Source: Pseudomonas lalkuanensis
GTDB taxonomy: Bacteria > Pseudomonadota > Gammaproteobacteria > Pseudomonadales > Pseudomonadaceae
DNA length: 64,000 nt
Assembly: GCF_008807375.1 (NCBI RefSeq)
Contig: NZ_CP043311.1
Location: 5,436,001-5,500,000 of the forward strand
Reading direction: 5' to 3'
A program made the position numbers and the translations under genes. Below the pieces are notes generated by a model. That model did no database searches. It was given only the letters and a program-made list of their open reading frames with translations, and had not been told where the DNA came from. Below, one piece after another: positions 7,156 through 19,928 of this stretch. Each line of letters begins with the position of its first letter. Position 1 is the first letter of the stretch.

Positions 7156-7791
7156 ATGACCCAACGCTCGGAACAGAAGCAGCAGACCCGCCACGCCCTG
7201 ATGGATGCCGCGCGCCTCCTGATGGACAGCGGCCGTGGCTTCGGCAGCCTGAGCCTGCGGGAAGTGGCGCGCAACGCCGGCATCGTGCCCACTGGCTTCT
7301 ACCGCCACTTCAACGACATGGATGAGCTGGGCCTGGCCCTGGTCGAGGAGGTAGGTGAAACCTTCCGCGCCACCATTCGCAAGGTGCGCCAGAACGAGTT
7401 CGAGTTGGGCGGCATCATCGAAGCCTCCGTGCGCATTTTCCTCGACGCGGTGCTCGCCAACCGTGGCCAGTTCCTCTTCCTCGCCCGCGAACAGTACGGC
7501 GGCTCGCAGCCCGTGCGCCAGGCCATCGGCGCCCTGCGCCAGCGCATCACCGACGACCTGGCCGCCGACCTCAGGCTGATCAACCGCATGCCGCAACTGG
7601 ACGAGGAAGGCGTCGACCTGGTGGCCGACCTGGTGGTGAAGACCGTATTCGCCACACTCCCCGAACTGATCGACCCGCCGGCGGACAACCTGCCGCCGCA
7701 CCTCCTGCCCGCCGCCAAGATCACCCAGCAACTGCGTTTCATCATGATCGGAGGCAAGCACTGGCTGGGACCGGGCCAGTCGAAAAGCTGA
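7156..7791 (+). CDS. desT: TetR-family regulator DesT
   Basis: A 211-residue TetR-family repressor. The N-terminal helix-turn-helix spans roughly residues 15-60 (LREVARNAGIVPTGFYRHFNDM), followed by an all-helical ligand-binding domain. It is divergent from desC-desB with two matching palindromes in between. In P. aeruginosa DesT senses the balance of saturated and unsaturated acyl-CoA and controls desCB and fabAB. The ATG at 7156 has no obvious ribosome site, so expression is probably low, as for many autoregulated repressors. Confidence 0.88.
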   Translation: MTQRSEQKQQTRHALMDAARLLMDSGRGFGSLSLREVARNAGIVPTGFYRHFNDMDELGLALVEEVGETFRATIRKVRQNEFELGGIIEASVRIFLDAVLANRGQFLFLAREQYGGSQPVRQAIGALRQRITDDLAADLRLINRMPQLDEEGVDLVADLVVKTVFATLPELIDPPADNLPPHLLPAAKITQQLRFIMIGGKHWLGPGQSKS

Positions 7792-7810
7792 CCGGATCGC
7801 CAGCATCCGC

Positions 7811-7835
7811 GCACTGCATCGGTGCGCTGCGCACC
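7811..7835. promoter_or_regulatory. NtrC-like enhancer site upstream of ureE
   Basis: GCACTGCATCGGTGC (7811-7825) matches GCACC-N5-GGTGC with one mismatch. It overlaps the perfect dyad GGTGCGCTGCGCACC (7821-7835). It lies about 110 bp before the sigma-54 promoter start region, a typical enhancer distance. Confidence 0.55.
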
Positions 7836-7910
7836 ATCGCGGACCAGCCACACGCCCCACAGACAGGCACAGCTCCGCGAAAGGCCCGGTGAACGGGCGT
7901 CCGGCCATCT

Positions 7911-7926
7911 TGGCAAGGGCCTTGCT
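7911..7926 (+). promoter_or_regulatory. Sigma-54 (RpoN) promoter of ureEFG-hupE
   Basis: TGGCAAG-GGCC-TTGCT fits the consensus TGGCACG-N4-TTGCW with a single change and keeps the invariant GG and GC. Transcription would begin near 7937, about 25 bases before the ureE ATG. Confidence 0.7.
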
Positions 7927-7961
7927 CGGCATCCCGGCATTGCACACTGCCGGACCCACCC

Positions 7962-8462
7962 ATGCTGGTCATCCACGAACGAATAGAAGCCCGGTCGAGC
8001 TGGGACGAAGAGCTCCTGCTGACCTATGAAGCGCGCAGCAAGAGCCGCCTGCGCTGTTTCACCGAGAGCGGCGAGGACGTCGGCCTGTTCCTCGAACGCG
8101 GCCATCCGCCCCTGCGTGACGGCGATTGCCTGCGCAGCCAGGACGGCCGGGTAGTCAAGGTCAGCGCGCGCCCGGAAGCCCTGCTCCACGTCACCTGCGC
8201 CAACGCCTTCGAACTGACCCGCGCCGCCTACCACCTGGGCAACCGCCACGTCGCCCTGCAGATCGGCGACGGCTGGCTGCGCCTGCTGGACGACTACGTG
8301 CTCAAGGCCATGCTCGAACAGCTTGGCGCCACGGTGGAATGCATCGAAGCCGGCTTCCAGCCCGAGCACGGCGCCTACGGCGGGGGTCATCACCACTCCC
8401 ATCAGCTCGAAGCCGACTTCAGCTATGCGCCGCGCCTGCACCAGTTCGGTGTGCGCACGTGA
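7962..8462 (+). CDS. ureE: Urease accessory protein UreE (nickel metallochaperone)
   Basis: A 166-residue UreE. The N-terminal domain is the peptide-binding-like fold, and the C-terminal half holds the conserved RAAYHLGNRHVALQI motif with its metal-binding His. The tail is short and His-containing (GGGHHHSHQLE), not the long poly-His tail of Klebsiella UreE. UreE delivers Ni2+ to UreG and the UreFDG-apourease complex in the cytoplasm. The stop overlaps the GTG start of ureF (GTGA), so the two are translationally coupled. A sigma-54 promoter and an NtrC-like site lie upstream. The urease structural genes and ureD are not in the window. Confidence 0.95.
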   Translation: MLVIHERIEARSSWDEELLLTYEARSKSRLRCFTESGEDVGLFLERGHPPLRDGDCLRSQDGRVVKVSARPEALLHVTCANAFELTRAAYHLGNRHVALQIGDGWLRLLDDYVLKAMLEQLGATVECIEAGFQPEHGAYGGGHHHSHQLEADFSYAPRLHQFGVRT

Positions 8463-9133
8463 ACAAGGCATGGCAGCTCCTGAGACTCGCCAGCCCCCAG
8501 CTGCCCATTGGTGGCTACAGCTATTCCCAGGGCCTGGAGCTGGCCGTCGATTCGGGACTGGTGCATGACCCTGAAAGTGCCGCGTGCTGGATCAGGGATC
8601 AGTTGCTGCTCAACCTCGCGCGCTTCGAGGCGCCCCTGCTGCTGGCCCATTGCGAGGCAGCGGCACGGGACGACTGGCACGAACTGAAGGCCCTGGCCGA
8701 ACGTCACCGCGCCAGCCGTGAAACCCGCGAGCAGCATCTGGAAAGCCGGCAGATGGGGTACTCCCTGCAACAGCTGCTGGACGACCTGCCCGAGCAGGAC
8801 GACGCCGCCCGAGCCCTGCTCGCCGAACTGGAAGGACCGGGCCTCGCCGTGACCTGGGCGCTGGCCGCCCGCGCCTGGTCCATCGCCCCGCAGGAAGCCC
8901 TCAGCGCCTGGCTCTGGGGCTGGCTGGAGAACCAGTTGGCGGTGCTGATGAAGACCCTGCCACTGGGCCAGCAGGCTGCCCAGCGCCTGACCTCTGCCCT
9001 GCTGCCCTGCCTGGAGCAGGCGCAGTGCGACGCCAGTGAAATTCCCCCGTCCCGCTGGGGCAGCGCCGCCTTCGGCCTGGCCCTGGCGAGCATGGCGCAC
9101 GAGCGCCAATACAGCCGTCTGTTCCGTTCCTAG
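8459..9133 (+). CDS. ureF: Urease accessory protein UreF
   Basis: A 224-residue all-helical UreF with the typical opening [21 protein letters not shown]. The start is the GTG at 8459, which overlaps the ureE stop codon; the long in-frame extension upstream is only ureE read in another frame. UreF acts as a gating protein for the GTPase UreG during nickel insertion into urease. It is followed 14 bases later by ureG behind an AGGAGAAGAAG ribosome site. Confidence 0.95.
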   Translation: MNKAWQLLRLASPQLPIGGYSYSQGLELAVDSGLVHDPESAACWIRDQLLLNLARFEAPLLLAHCEAAARDDWHELKALAERHRASRETREQHLESRQMGYSLQQLLDDLPEQDDAARALLAELEGPGLAVTWALAARAWSIAPQEALSAWLWGWLENQLAVLMKTLPLGQQAAQRLTSALLPCLEQAQCDASEIPPSRWGSAAFGLALASMAHERQYSRLFRS

Positions 9134-9147
9134 GAGAAGAAGAAGCC

Positions 9148-9759
9148 ATGAACAGCCAACCCCTGCGCGTCGGTATCGGCGGCCCGGTCGGTTCCGGCAA
9201 GACCGCCCTGACCCTGGCCCTCTGCCGCGCCCTGCGTGACCGCTACAACCTGGCGGTAGTGACCAACGATATCTACACCCAGGAAGACGCCCAGTTCCTG
9301 GTGCGCAACGAGGCGCTGGCGCCGGAACGCATCATCGGCGTGGAAACGGGCGGCTGCCCGCACACGGCCATACGCGAGGACGCCTCGATCAACCTCGAAG
9401 CCGTGGAGCAGCTCAATCGCCGTTTTCCCGGCCTCGACCTGATCCTGGTGGAATCCGGCGGCGACAACCTGTCCGCCACCTTCAGCCCGGAACTCTCCGA
9501 CCTGACCATCTACGTGATCGACGTTTCCGCCGGCGACAAGCTGCCGCGCAAGGGCGGCCCCGGCATCTGCAAGTCGGACCTGCTGGTGATCAACAAGGTG
9601 GACCTGGCGCCCATGGTCGGCGCGTCCCTGGAAGTGATGGACCGCGACGCCCGCAAGATGCGCGGCGAGCGGCCCTTCGTGTTCAGCAACCAGAAGCTCG
9701 GCCAGGGCCTCGACGAGATCATCGCCTTCATCGAGAAGCAGGGGCTGCTCGCTGCTTGA
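9148..9759 (+). CDS. ureG: Urease accessory GTPase UreG
   Basis: A 203-residue SIMIBI-class GTPase. The P-loop GPVGSGKT is at residues 12-19, the metal-binding CPH motif is in [15 protein letters not shown], and the base-specificity motif NKVD is in [11 protein letters not shown]. It couples GTP hydrolysis to nickel transfer into apo-urease in complex with UreF and UreD. It is strongly conserved and the ribosome site is good. hupE follows after 43 bases. Confidence 0.97.
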   Translation: MNSQPLRVGIGGPVGSGKTALTLALCRALRDRYNLAVVTNDIYTQEDAQFLVRNEALAPERIIGVETGGCPHTAIREDASINLEAVEQLNRRFPGLDLILVESGGDNLSATFSPELSDLTIYVIDVSAGDKLPRKGGPGICKSDLLVINKVDLAPMVGASLEVMDRDARKMRGERPFVFSNQKLGQGLDEIIAFIEKQGLLAA

Positions 9760-9802
9760 AACCCCACTCTGCCAACAGGATTCGCCTTCAAGGAGATTCA
9801 GC

Positions 9803-10375
9803 ATGAACCTGCGCAAGTCGCTCTTCGCCATTGCCCTGTTCCTCACCCCGGCCGTGGCCTTCGCCCACGCCGGCCACGACCATTCCGGCCTGATGGCGGG
9901 CGTCGCCCACCCGGTCACCGGCCTCGACCACCTGCTGGCCATGCTCGCCGTCGGCCTCTGGGCGGCCCAACAGCGGGGCTCGGCGCGCTGGGCCCTGCCG
10001 CTGACCTTCGTCGGCGCCATGCTGCTGGGGGGCCTCGCCGGTTTCGCTGGCGTGGCCATGCCGCTGATGGAAACCGGCATCGCCGGCTCGGTGCTCGCCC
10101 TCGGCCTGCTGGTGGCCGTGGCGGTGCGCCCGCCACTGTGGCTGGCCGTGGGCCTGACCGCCCTGTTCGCCATGGCCCATGGCGTCGCCCACGGCCTCGA
10201 ACTGCCGGACCTGGCCAGCCCATGGGGCTACGCCGTCGGTTTCATCGCTGCCACCGCCACCCTGCATGCAGCCGGTTATGGCCTGGTGCGCGCCCTGCCG
10301 CGCGCCGCCGCACCGCTGGTGCGTATTGCCGGTGGTCTCTCGGCTGGGGCCGGAGTGTGGTTGTTGGCGAGCTGA
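9803..10375 (+). CDS. ureJ: HupE/UreJ-family nickel permease
   Basis: A 190-residue membrane protein with a signal-like first helix and about six transmembrane segments. The family's metal-coordinating His-rich motif HAGHDH follows the first helix, and HPVTGLDHLLAM and MAHGVAHGLELP come later. HupE/UreJ proteins move Ni2+ (or Co2+). Its place at the end of ureEFG indicates nickel supply for urease. It has an AAGGAGAT ribosome site and is part of the same presumed RpoN-dependent transcript. A REPIN at 10396-10498 follows. Confidence 0.88.
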   Translation: MNLRKSLFAIALFLTPAVAFAHAGHDHSGLMAGVAHPVTGLDHLLAMLAVGLWAAQQRGSARWALPLTFVGAMLLGGLAGFAGVAMPLMETGIAGSVLALGLLVAVAVRPPLWLAVGLTALFAMAHGVAHGLELPDLASPWGYAVGFIAATATLHAAGYGLVRALPRAAAPLVRIAGGLSAGAGVWLLAS

Positions 10376-10395
10376 GCACGGCCTGTCACCAAACC

Positions 10396-10498
10396 CTGTG
10401 GGGGCGATTTCAATCGCTAAGCAGACCGCAGGTCTGCCATTCGGCCTCGCAATTGGGGCAGCTGCGCTGCCCTTCGCGAATGAATTCGCCCCCACAAG
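10396..10498. repeat. REPIN (two inverted REP units)
   Basis: CTGTGGGGGCGATTTCAATCGC on the left is answered by GCGAATGAATTCGCCCCCACAAG on the right, with a second internal hairpin (GCAGACCGCAGGTCTGC) between. It sits between hupE and the glycerophosphodiesterase gene. Confidence 0.75.
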
Positions 10499-10571
10499 AA
10501 AAGCACGATGCCCCCAAGCAGCATCGATTTACCTACCCACATCCCAACCCACACACATCCCCCTCGCCTCG

Positions 10572-10589
10572 CCGTCACGTCTTTGTCAT
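10572..10589 (+). promoter_or_regulatory. Pho box upstream of the glycerophosphodiesterase
   Basis: CCGTCAC-GTCT-TTGTCAT matches the PhoB tandem repeat CTGTCAT-N4-CTGTCAT at 11 of 14 defined bases. It lies about 55 bases before the ATG, the right place to replace a -35 element. Confidence 0.6.
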
Positions 10590-10642
10590 AGTCCCCGCGT
10601 TTGATTCGGCACGCCCGTCCACGTCTTACGGATAAGAACAAC

Positions 10643-12854
<2,212 letters not shown>

Positions 12855-13178
12855 ATGGTTAAAGTCGCCTTGCTGGTACGCCTGGAAGCCAGGCCGGGGA
12901 AAGTCGCCGAAGTGGAGGAATTCCTCCGTGGCGGCCTGCCGCTGGTAAAGGCCGAGCCCGATACCACGGCCTGGTTCGCCCTGCGCATTGGACCCCAGAG
13001 TTTCGGCATTTTCGATGCTTTCGACAGTGACCTGGGACTGCAGGCCCACATGACCGGCCAGGTGGCCGCCGCGCTGATGGAGCGCGCCGGGGAGCTGTTC
13101 AGCACGCCGCCACAGATCGAGCGGGTGGAGGTGCTGGCGGCCAAGTTGCCCGAGGCCGCGGAGGAAGAGGAGTTCTAA
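12855..13178 (+). CDS. ABM-domain (antibiotic biosynthesis monooxygenase-like) small protein
   Basis: A 107-residue protein with the ferredoxin-like ABM fold: an opening strand VALLVRLEARPGKVAEVEEFL, a middle strand TTAWFALRIGPQSFGIFDAF, and a closing EVLAAKLP. It is close in layout to YgiN-type quinol monooxygenases and other small dimeric oxygenase-like proteins, but the substrate cannot be read from sequence. The C-terminus is an acidic EEEEF tail. GAGGAGAT gives a strong ribosome site. It is a single-gene transcription unit followed by a REPIN. Confidence 0.75.
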   Translation: MVKVALLVRLEARPGKVAEVEEFLRGGLPLVKAEPDTTAWFALRIGPQSFGIFDAFDSDLGLQAHMTGQVAAALMERAGELFSTPPQIERVEVLAAKLPEAAEEEEF

Positions 13179-13182
13179 CCCC

Positions 13183-13274
13183 CTGTGGGAGCGAATTCAT
13201 TCGCGAAAGCAGCCAGCAAGGCTGCCAAGAGGGGACGGCTCCGCGCCCCGTCGCGAATGAATTCGCTCCTGCAG
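13183..13274. repeat. REPIN (well conserved)
   Basis: CTGTGGGAGCGAATTCATTCGC and the inverted GCGAATGAATTCGCTCCTGCAG bracket a 48-base centre. It sits in the short gap between two convergent genes, the usual place for REP elements. Confidence 0.8.
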
Positions 13275-13277
13275 CAG

Positions 13278-14210
13278 TTACTCCACCGCCCGCAGCAGCA
13301 CCTGCGCCGCGATCAGGTCTTCCAGGGCATAGCCCACCGATTTGAACAGGGTGATCTCGCTGTTGGTCTGACGATGGCCACGGCCATGCAGCAGGTCGGC
13401 CAGTTCGACGTGGATGCTCTGCTCGGTGATGGCACCCTCGGCGATGGCAAAGAGCAGGTCACCTGCTTCTTCCAATGCACCGGCACGGGTGTCGACCACG
13501 ATGCGCGAGCGGGCCACGGCAGCGCTGTCGGTCTCCCGCATGCTGGGCAGGAAGGCGCCCACCAGGTCAAGGTGGGTCCCCGGCCGCAGCCAGTCGCCGA
13601 GGATCAGCGGCGAGGTGGAGGTGGTGACGCAGCTGATGCAGTCGGCCTGCTGGGCGCAGGTCTGCAGGTCGGGCGCCACGTGCACGGGGTAGCCTTCGGC
13701 GGCCAGGGTGCGCACCAGTTCGGCGGCCTTGTCCGGGTGGCGTCCCCAGATATCCACACGTTCGTATTGGCGCACCACGCAGTGGGCGCGGACCATGTGC
13801 GCGGCCAGGGTGCCAGCGCCCACCACCAGCAGTCGGCTGGCGTCGTGCCGCACCAGCGCGCTGGCGGCCAGGGCGGAGGTACAGGCAGTGCGCCGGGCGG
13901 TGAGTTCGGAAGCCTCCAGCACCGCCAGGGGCTTGCCGGTGGCGTCGTCGAACAGAGTGAACAGCGCCGCGACCGAGGGCAGGCCCTTCTCGCCGTTGTG
14001 GGGGAACACGGTGACCAGCTTCACGCCGACGCCCTGTCCTGTCTGCCAGACCGGCATGCACAGCAGCGATGCGTCCTGCGGCAAGGCATGGCAGGCCCGC
14101 ACCGGCGCTTCGGCCGGATTGGCCAGGCCATGGCGCAGGGCTTCGATCAGTTGTGGATAAGGCAACGCCGCGGCGACGTCGGCGTTGGTGAAAAAGCGCA
14201 GGGTTTGCAT
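13278..14210 (-). CDS. Ornithine cyclodeaminase/mu-crystallin family protein; possible ketimine reductase
   Basis: A 310-residue NAD(P)-binding member of the ornithine cyclodeaminase/mu-crystallin family. Visible are the substrate-domain motif VGVKLVTVFPHNGEKGLPSV (with its Lys), the LTARRTACTSALA helix, the dinucleotide loop VVGAGTLAAHM, and the late GTHLDLVGAF block. The family includes ornithine cyclodeaminase, alanine dehydrogenase-like enzymes and ketimine reductases that reduce delta-1-piperideine-2-carboxylate to pipecolate. The gene lies just downstream of, and is co-oriented with, the amino-acid transporter and the AmaA/AmaB genes, so the ketimine-reductase reading is attractive but is inference. 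It starts at 14210 after AAAGGAG. About 100 bases with a CCCTCACCCC-type hairpin separate it from livF. Confidence 0.75.
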   Translation of the reverse strand: MQTLRFFTNADVAAALPYPQLIEALRHGLANPAEAPVRACHALPQDASLLCMPVWQTGQGVGVKLVTVFPHNGEKGLPSVAALFTLFDDATGKPLAVLEASELTARRTACTSALAASALVRHDASRLLVVGAGTLAAHMVRAHCVVRQYERVDIWGRHPDKAAELVRTLAAEGYPVHVAPDLQTCAQQADCISCVTTSTSPLILGDWLRPGTHLDLVGAFLPSMRETDSAAVARSRIVVDTRAGALEEAGDLLFAIAEGAITEQSIHVELADLLHGRGHRQTNSEITLFKSVGYALEDLIAAQVLLRAVE

Positions 14211-14247
14211 CTCCGGACTCCTTTGAGAACCGAGTGCGAACGAATGG

Positions 14248-14284
14248 CCCTCACCCCGGCCCCTCGCCCGCAGGGCGAGGGGAG
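14248..14284. repeat. CCCTCACCCC...GCGAGGGG hairpin repeat
   Basis: An intergenic hairpin of the same family as those at 4752-4787 and 28097-28131, lying between livF and the cyclodeaminase gene. It may act as a transcript-end or stabilising structure. Confidence 0.55.
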
Positions 14285-14311
14285 AAAAGCCGGGAGAGGG
14301 AGCAAGCGCGG

Positions 14312-15028
14312 TCAGTGACCGCCGAGGTAGGCGTTGCGGACGTCCTGGTTGCCCAGCAGCTCCTCGCCCGTGCCGCTCATGCGGATTTCCCCGGTGACCA
14401 TCACGTAGGCGCGGTCGGAGAGCTTGAGCGCGTGGTTGGCGTTCTGCTCCACGAGGAAGATGGTCATGCCGGTCTGGGCCAGTTCCTTGAGGGTCTGGAA
14501 GATCTGCTTGACCACGATGGGCGCCAGGCCCAGGGAGGGTTCGTCGAGCAGCAGCAGCTTGGGCCGGCTCATCAGCGCGCGGGCGATGGCGAGCATCTGC
14601 TGCTCGCCGCCGGACATGGTCATGGCGCGCTGGTTGCGCCGTTCCTTCAGGCGCGGAAAGAGGTCGAACATGCGCTGCATGTCTTCGTCCGCATGGTCCA
14701 TGCCCACGGGAATGGTGCCCATCAGCAGATTCTCTTCCACGCTCATGTCGGGAAACACCCGGCGCCCTTCCGGCGACTGGGCGACGCCGTTGGACGCAAC
14801 GTAGTGCGCCGACCTGTGGGTAATGTCGGTGCCGCCGTAGACGATGGCGCCGCTGGCCGCGCGCGGCTGGCCGAAGATGGACATCAGCAGGGTGGACTTG
14901 CCCGCGCCGTTGGCGCCGATCAGGCTCACCGTCTCGCCTTCGTTGATGTGCAGGTTGACCTTCTTCAGCGCCTGGATCGGGCCGTAGAAGACGTCGACAT
15001 CCTTGAACTCCAGGAGGGGGGCGTTCAT
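14312..15028 (-). CDS. livF: Branched-chain-type amino acid ABC transporter ATPase, LivF-like
   Basis: A 238-residue ABC ATPase of the LivF subfamily. Walker A GANGAGKST, the signature MSGGEQQMLAIARAL and Walker B LLLLDEPSLGL are all present, and the C-terminus lacks the extra insertion typical of LivG. The start ATG at 15028 overlaps the livG stop (ATGA), so the longer in-frame reading upstream is not coding. It pairs with LivG at the inner membrane to power uptake. It is the last transporter gene of the livJHMGF series, which is transcribed on the minus strand. Confidence 0.92.
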   Translation of the reverse strand: MNAPLLEFKDVDVFYGPIQALKKVNLHINEGETVSLIGANGAGKSTLLMSIFGQPRAASGAIVYGGTDITHRSAHYVASNGVAQSPEGRRVFPDMSVEENLLMGTIPVGMDHADEDMQRMFDLFPRLKERRNQRAMTMSGGEQQMLAIARALMSRPKLLLLDEPSLGLAPIVVKQIFQTLKELAQTGMTIFLVEQNANHALKLSDRAYVMVTGEIRMSGTGEELLGNQDVRNAYLGGH

Positions 15029-15896
15029 GCCACTTCCTCCTCTTCGGCGCCGAGGTAGGCGGCGATCACCTTGGGATCGTGGCGGATATCGTGGGGGTTG
15101 CCCTCGGCAATCACTTCGCCGTGGTCCAGCACCACGATGTGGTCGGAAATGCTCATCACCATGCCCATGTCGTGTTCGATCAGCAGTACGGTCTGGTCGT
15201 GTTCGTCGCGCAGCTTGCGGATGATCCGGCTGAGCGCCTCGGTCTCGGCCGGATTGAGGCCGGCGGCGGGTTCGTCGAGGCAGATCAGCTGCGGCCGGGT
15301 GCACATGGCGCGGGCGATCTCCAGACGGCGCTGCTGGCCATAGGAGAGCTCGCCGGCCAGGCGGTTGGCGCAGTCCACCAGGTCCACCACTTCCAGCCAG
15401 TAGAAGGCGTGGTTCAGCGCGTCGTCCTCGGCCTTGCGGAAGCCCGGGGTGTTGAACACGCCGGCCAGCAGGTTGCGGTTGACCCACATGTGCTGGGCCA
15501 CCAGCAGGTTCTCCACGACCGACATTTCCCGGAACAGGCGGATGTTCTGGAAGGTTCGCGCCAGGCCCGCGCGGTTCACCAGGTGCGTGCCGCCGAACAT
15601 CTTGTAGTGCAGGCGGCTGGCGAACTGCGCCGGCTTGACGAAGTCGGTGGGCTGGAAGGGTTCGCCCAGCACCTTGATGATGTCGGTGGTCGCGCCACGG
15701 GTATTGAGGTGGATGCGTCCGCCGGTGGCCTTGTAGAAGCCGGTCAGGCAGTTGAACACGGTGGTCTTGCCCGCACCGTTGGGGCCGATCAGTGCGGAAA
15801 TCGAGCCGCGCTTGATCTTCAGGCTGACGTCGTTGAGCGCCTTGATGCCACCGAAGTGCATCATCAGGTGCTCGACGCTGAGGATGTTTTGGTCGC

Positions 15897-15900
<4 letters not shown>
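15025..15900 (-). CDS. livG: Branched-chain-type amino acid ABC transporter ATPase, LivG-like
   Basis: A 291-residue ABC ATPase. Walker A is GPNGAGKTT, the signature is [15 protein letters not shown], and Walker B is [15 protein letters not shown]. The insertion between Walker A and signature is the LivG-type one. Start and stop both overlap neighbours by four bases (livM upstream, livF downstream), so the ATPases and permease are translationally coupled. What is imported is not fixed by the ATPase; the genetic context points to lysine-related compounds. Confidence 0.92.
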
Positions 15901-17183
<1,283 letters not shown>

Positions 17184-17185
17184 GA

Positions 17186-18100
<915 letters not shown>

Positions 18101-18252
18101 CACTCTGTCTCGTCTTTTGGGGGTCCGGCCTTGGGTTCGGCCAGCTCCCGCGAGTGGAATCAGACGGGCACCACTGAAAAACCATGTCAAATCGAGCGGT
18201 TCCCCGCCCGGCTCAAGCAGAAAAGGACTTCAGCAGTTTCCCGGAATACACC

Positions 18253-18285
18253 GACCGGCCAGATGCGGGTGGCATCTGGCCGGTC
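18253..18285 (-). terminator. Intra-operon hairpin between livJ and livH
   Basis: The 14-bp perfect stem GACCGGCCAGATGC / GCATCTGGCCGGTC closes a 5-base loop. It has no T-run, so it is more likely an mRNA stabiliser or partial attenuator than a full terminator. A second, imperfect hairpin (18297-18330) abuts the livJ stop. Confidence 0.6.
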
Positions 18286-18330
18286 AGCCGAGCTAACGGT
18301 TCGCGCTCCGCGTGGGGCGCGAGCCGGTTA

Positions 18331-19452
18331 TCACTGCTGGGCGTATTTACCCTTGTCGTCCCACTCGTAGATCACGTAGTCGGAGACTTTCAGGTCGCCC
18401 TTGGCATCCCATTCCTTTTTGCCCATCACGGTCTGCACCGGATGGCCCTTCAGCCATTCGGAAGCCTTGGCCGGATCGTTGGAACCGGCGCCATTGAAGC
18501 CGGCAGCCAGGGCTTGCAGGGTCGCGTAGGCGTACAGGGTATAGCCCTCCGGCTCGAAGCCACCGGCGCGGAACTTCTCGATCACGGCCTTGCCGTCGGC
18601 GATCTTGCGCGGGTCGGCGCCGAAGGTCATCAGCACACCCTTGGTGTACTGCGGGCCGCCGGCGGTGGTGACCAGTTCGTCGGTGACGATGCCGTCGCCG
18701 GAGAGGAACTTGGCGGTCAGGCCCTGCTCACGCATCTGGCGAACCAGCGGGCCGGCTTCCGGGTGCAGGCCACCGAAGTAGACGACTTCGGCACCGGAGG
18801 CACGAATCTTGGTGACCAGGGCGTTGAAGTCCTTCTCGCCGCGGGTCAGGCCTTCGTACAGGACTTCCTTCACGCCGCGCTTGGCCAGCTGCGCCTTGGT
18901 GGCATCGGCCAGGCCCTGACCGTAGGTGTCCTTGTCGTGGATGATGGCGACCTTGGTGGCCTTCAGCACGTCGACGATGTAGTCACCGGCCACGATACCC
19001 TGCTGGTCGTCACGGCCGCACATGCGGAACATGCCGGACAGGCCGCGCTCGGTCACCGCCGGGTTGGTCGAGCCGGGGGTCATGGCGATGATGCCCGCTT
19101 CGTCATAGACCTCGGAAGCAGGGATGGTGGAGGAGGAGCAGAAGTGACCGACAACGGCGATGGCCTTGTCCTGGTCGACGAGACGGTTGGCAACGGCCAC
19201 GGCCTGTTTCGGCTCGCAGGCGTCGTCGGCTTTCACCAGTTTGATCTTCTCGCCGTTGATACCACCGGCGGCGTTGAGGTCTTCGGCGGCCTGGGAGGCG
19301 CCGCGCCAGTATTGTTCCCCGAAAGAGGCGTTCGCGCCGGTGTGCGGCCCGGCTACGCCAATGACTACATCAGCCTGTACTACGGAAGAAATGCCCAGTG
19401 CGGTGGTAACCGCCAGAGCCAGAAAGCCTTTTCTGAAAATCTTCTGCGACAT
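18331..19452 (-). CDS. livJ: Periplasmic amino acid-binding protein, LivJ/BraC-like
   Basis: A 373-residue type I periplasmic binding protein. The signal peptide covers about residues 1-27 (cleavage after VVQA). The mature start DVVIGVAGPHTGANASFGEQ and the ligand-loop region GHFCSSSTIPASEVYDEAGI are typical of the Leu/Ile/Val-binding family, including the two Cys residues that make the first-lobe disulfide. Family members bind branched-chain or other neutral amino acids. The upstream neighbours encode AmaA and AmaB, so a lysine-pathway ligand is possible but unproven. A sigma-54 promoter lies about 40 bases upstream and CAGGAG gives the ribosome site. Confidence 0.9.
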   Translation of the reverse strand: MSQKIFRKGFLALAVTTALGISSVVQADVVIGVAGPHTGANASFGEQYWRGASQAAEDLNAAGGINGEKIKLVKADDACEPKQAVAVANRLVDQDKAIAVVGHFCSSSTIPASEVYDEAGIIAMTPGSTNPAVTERGLSGMFRMCGRDDQQGIVAGDYIVDVLKATKVAIIHDKDTYGQGLADATKAQLAKRGVKEVLYEGLTRGEKDFNALVTKIRASGAEVVYFGGLHPEAGPLVRQMREQGLTAKFLSGDGIVTDELVTTAGGPQYTKGVLMTFGADPRKIADGKAVIEKFRAGGFEPEGYTLYAYATLQALAAGFNGAGSNDPAKASEWLKGHPVQTVMGKKEWDAKGDLKVSDYVIYEWDDKGKYAQQ

Positions 19453-19494
19453 GGAGTTTTGCTCCTGAGGTTTTTAGGGTTAGCGCTCGTGTTC

Positions 19495-19510
19495 AGCAAG
19501 TGGCGTGCCA
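19495..19510 (-). promoter_or_regulatory. Sigma-54 (RpoN) promoter of the livJHMGF operon
   Basis: Read on the minus strand this is TGGCACG-CCAC-TTGCT, an exact match to TGGCACG-N4-TTGCW. Initiation would be near 19483, leaving a 5' leader of about 30 bases before livJ. Confidence 0.85.
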
Positions 19511-19689
19511 TTAATTCTTGTAGTTGCTCCGCGCCCTGAAAGGCTTTTCCCACCTCCTAGGTTTATTATTTTTATTCTTTAAAATCAGTAACTTCCAAAT
19601 CGCTTCAAGAAAACCCGGGACAGGCCTGGAAGCCGCACAGCATCAAGGTGCCAGCACGTGCGGTAACAATAGACTCGCGGTACCCATTT

Positions 19690-19704
19690 GCACATCGCTG
19701 GTGC
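19690..19704. promoter_or_regulatory. NtrC-like enhancer site for livJ
   Basis: GCACATCGCTGGTGC matches GCACC-N5-GGTGC with one mismatch, about 190 bp upstream of the sigma-54 promoter. Another GGTGC/GCAC half-site pair is seen around 19648. Confidence 0.5.
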
Positions 19705-19898
19705 GCGAATTTTCCCACTCCGCACTGTTACTGCCCCGCTCTGGACTCCCCCAATCCTGCAAGAAACAACCCTGCGCCTCATAGCTGTGCAGTGCAACTT
19801 TTTTGCGACTTGCATCACGGCCCCAATGCCCAGTCAGAGCTTTTCGCAGGGTGAAGATCGCATTTCATTTCCCCCGTTCGATGCTGCCCCGAACGCCC

Positions 19899-19928
19899 AG
19901 GGTGGACCGGTGAAGCGTGGTCCGCCCT
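19899..19928 (-). terminator. Hairpin after amaA
   Basis: AGGGTGGACC / GGTCCGCCCT forms a 10-bp stem with one mismatch around a 10-base loop, 20 bases past the amaA stop. There is no clear T-run. Confidence 0.5.

Noticed and set aside
14152..14160. Exact DnaA box inside the cyclodeaminase gene
   Set aside because: It is a single copy within coding sequence, best explained by codon content; not part of the intergenic cluster.
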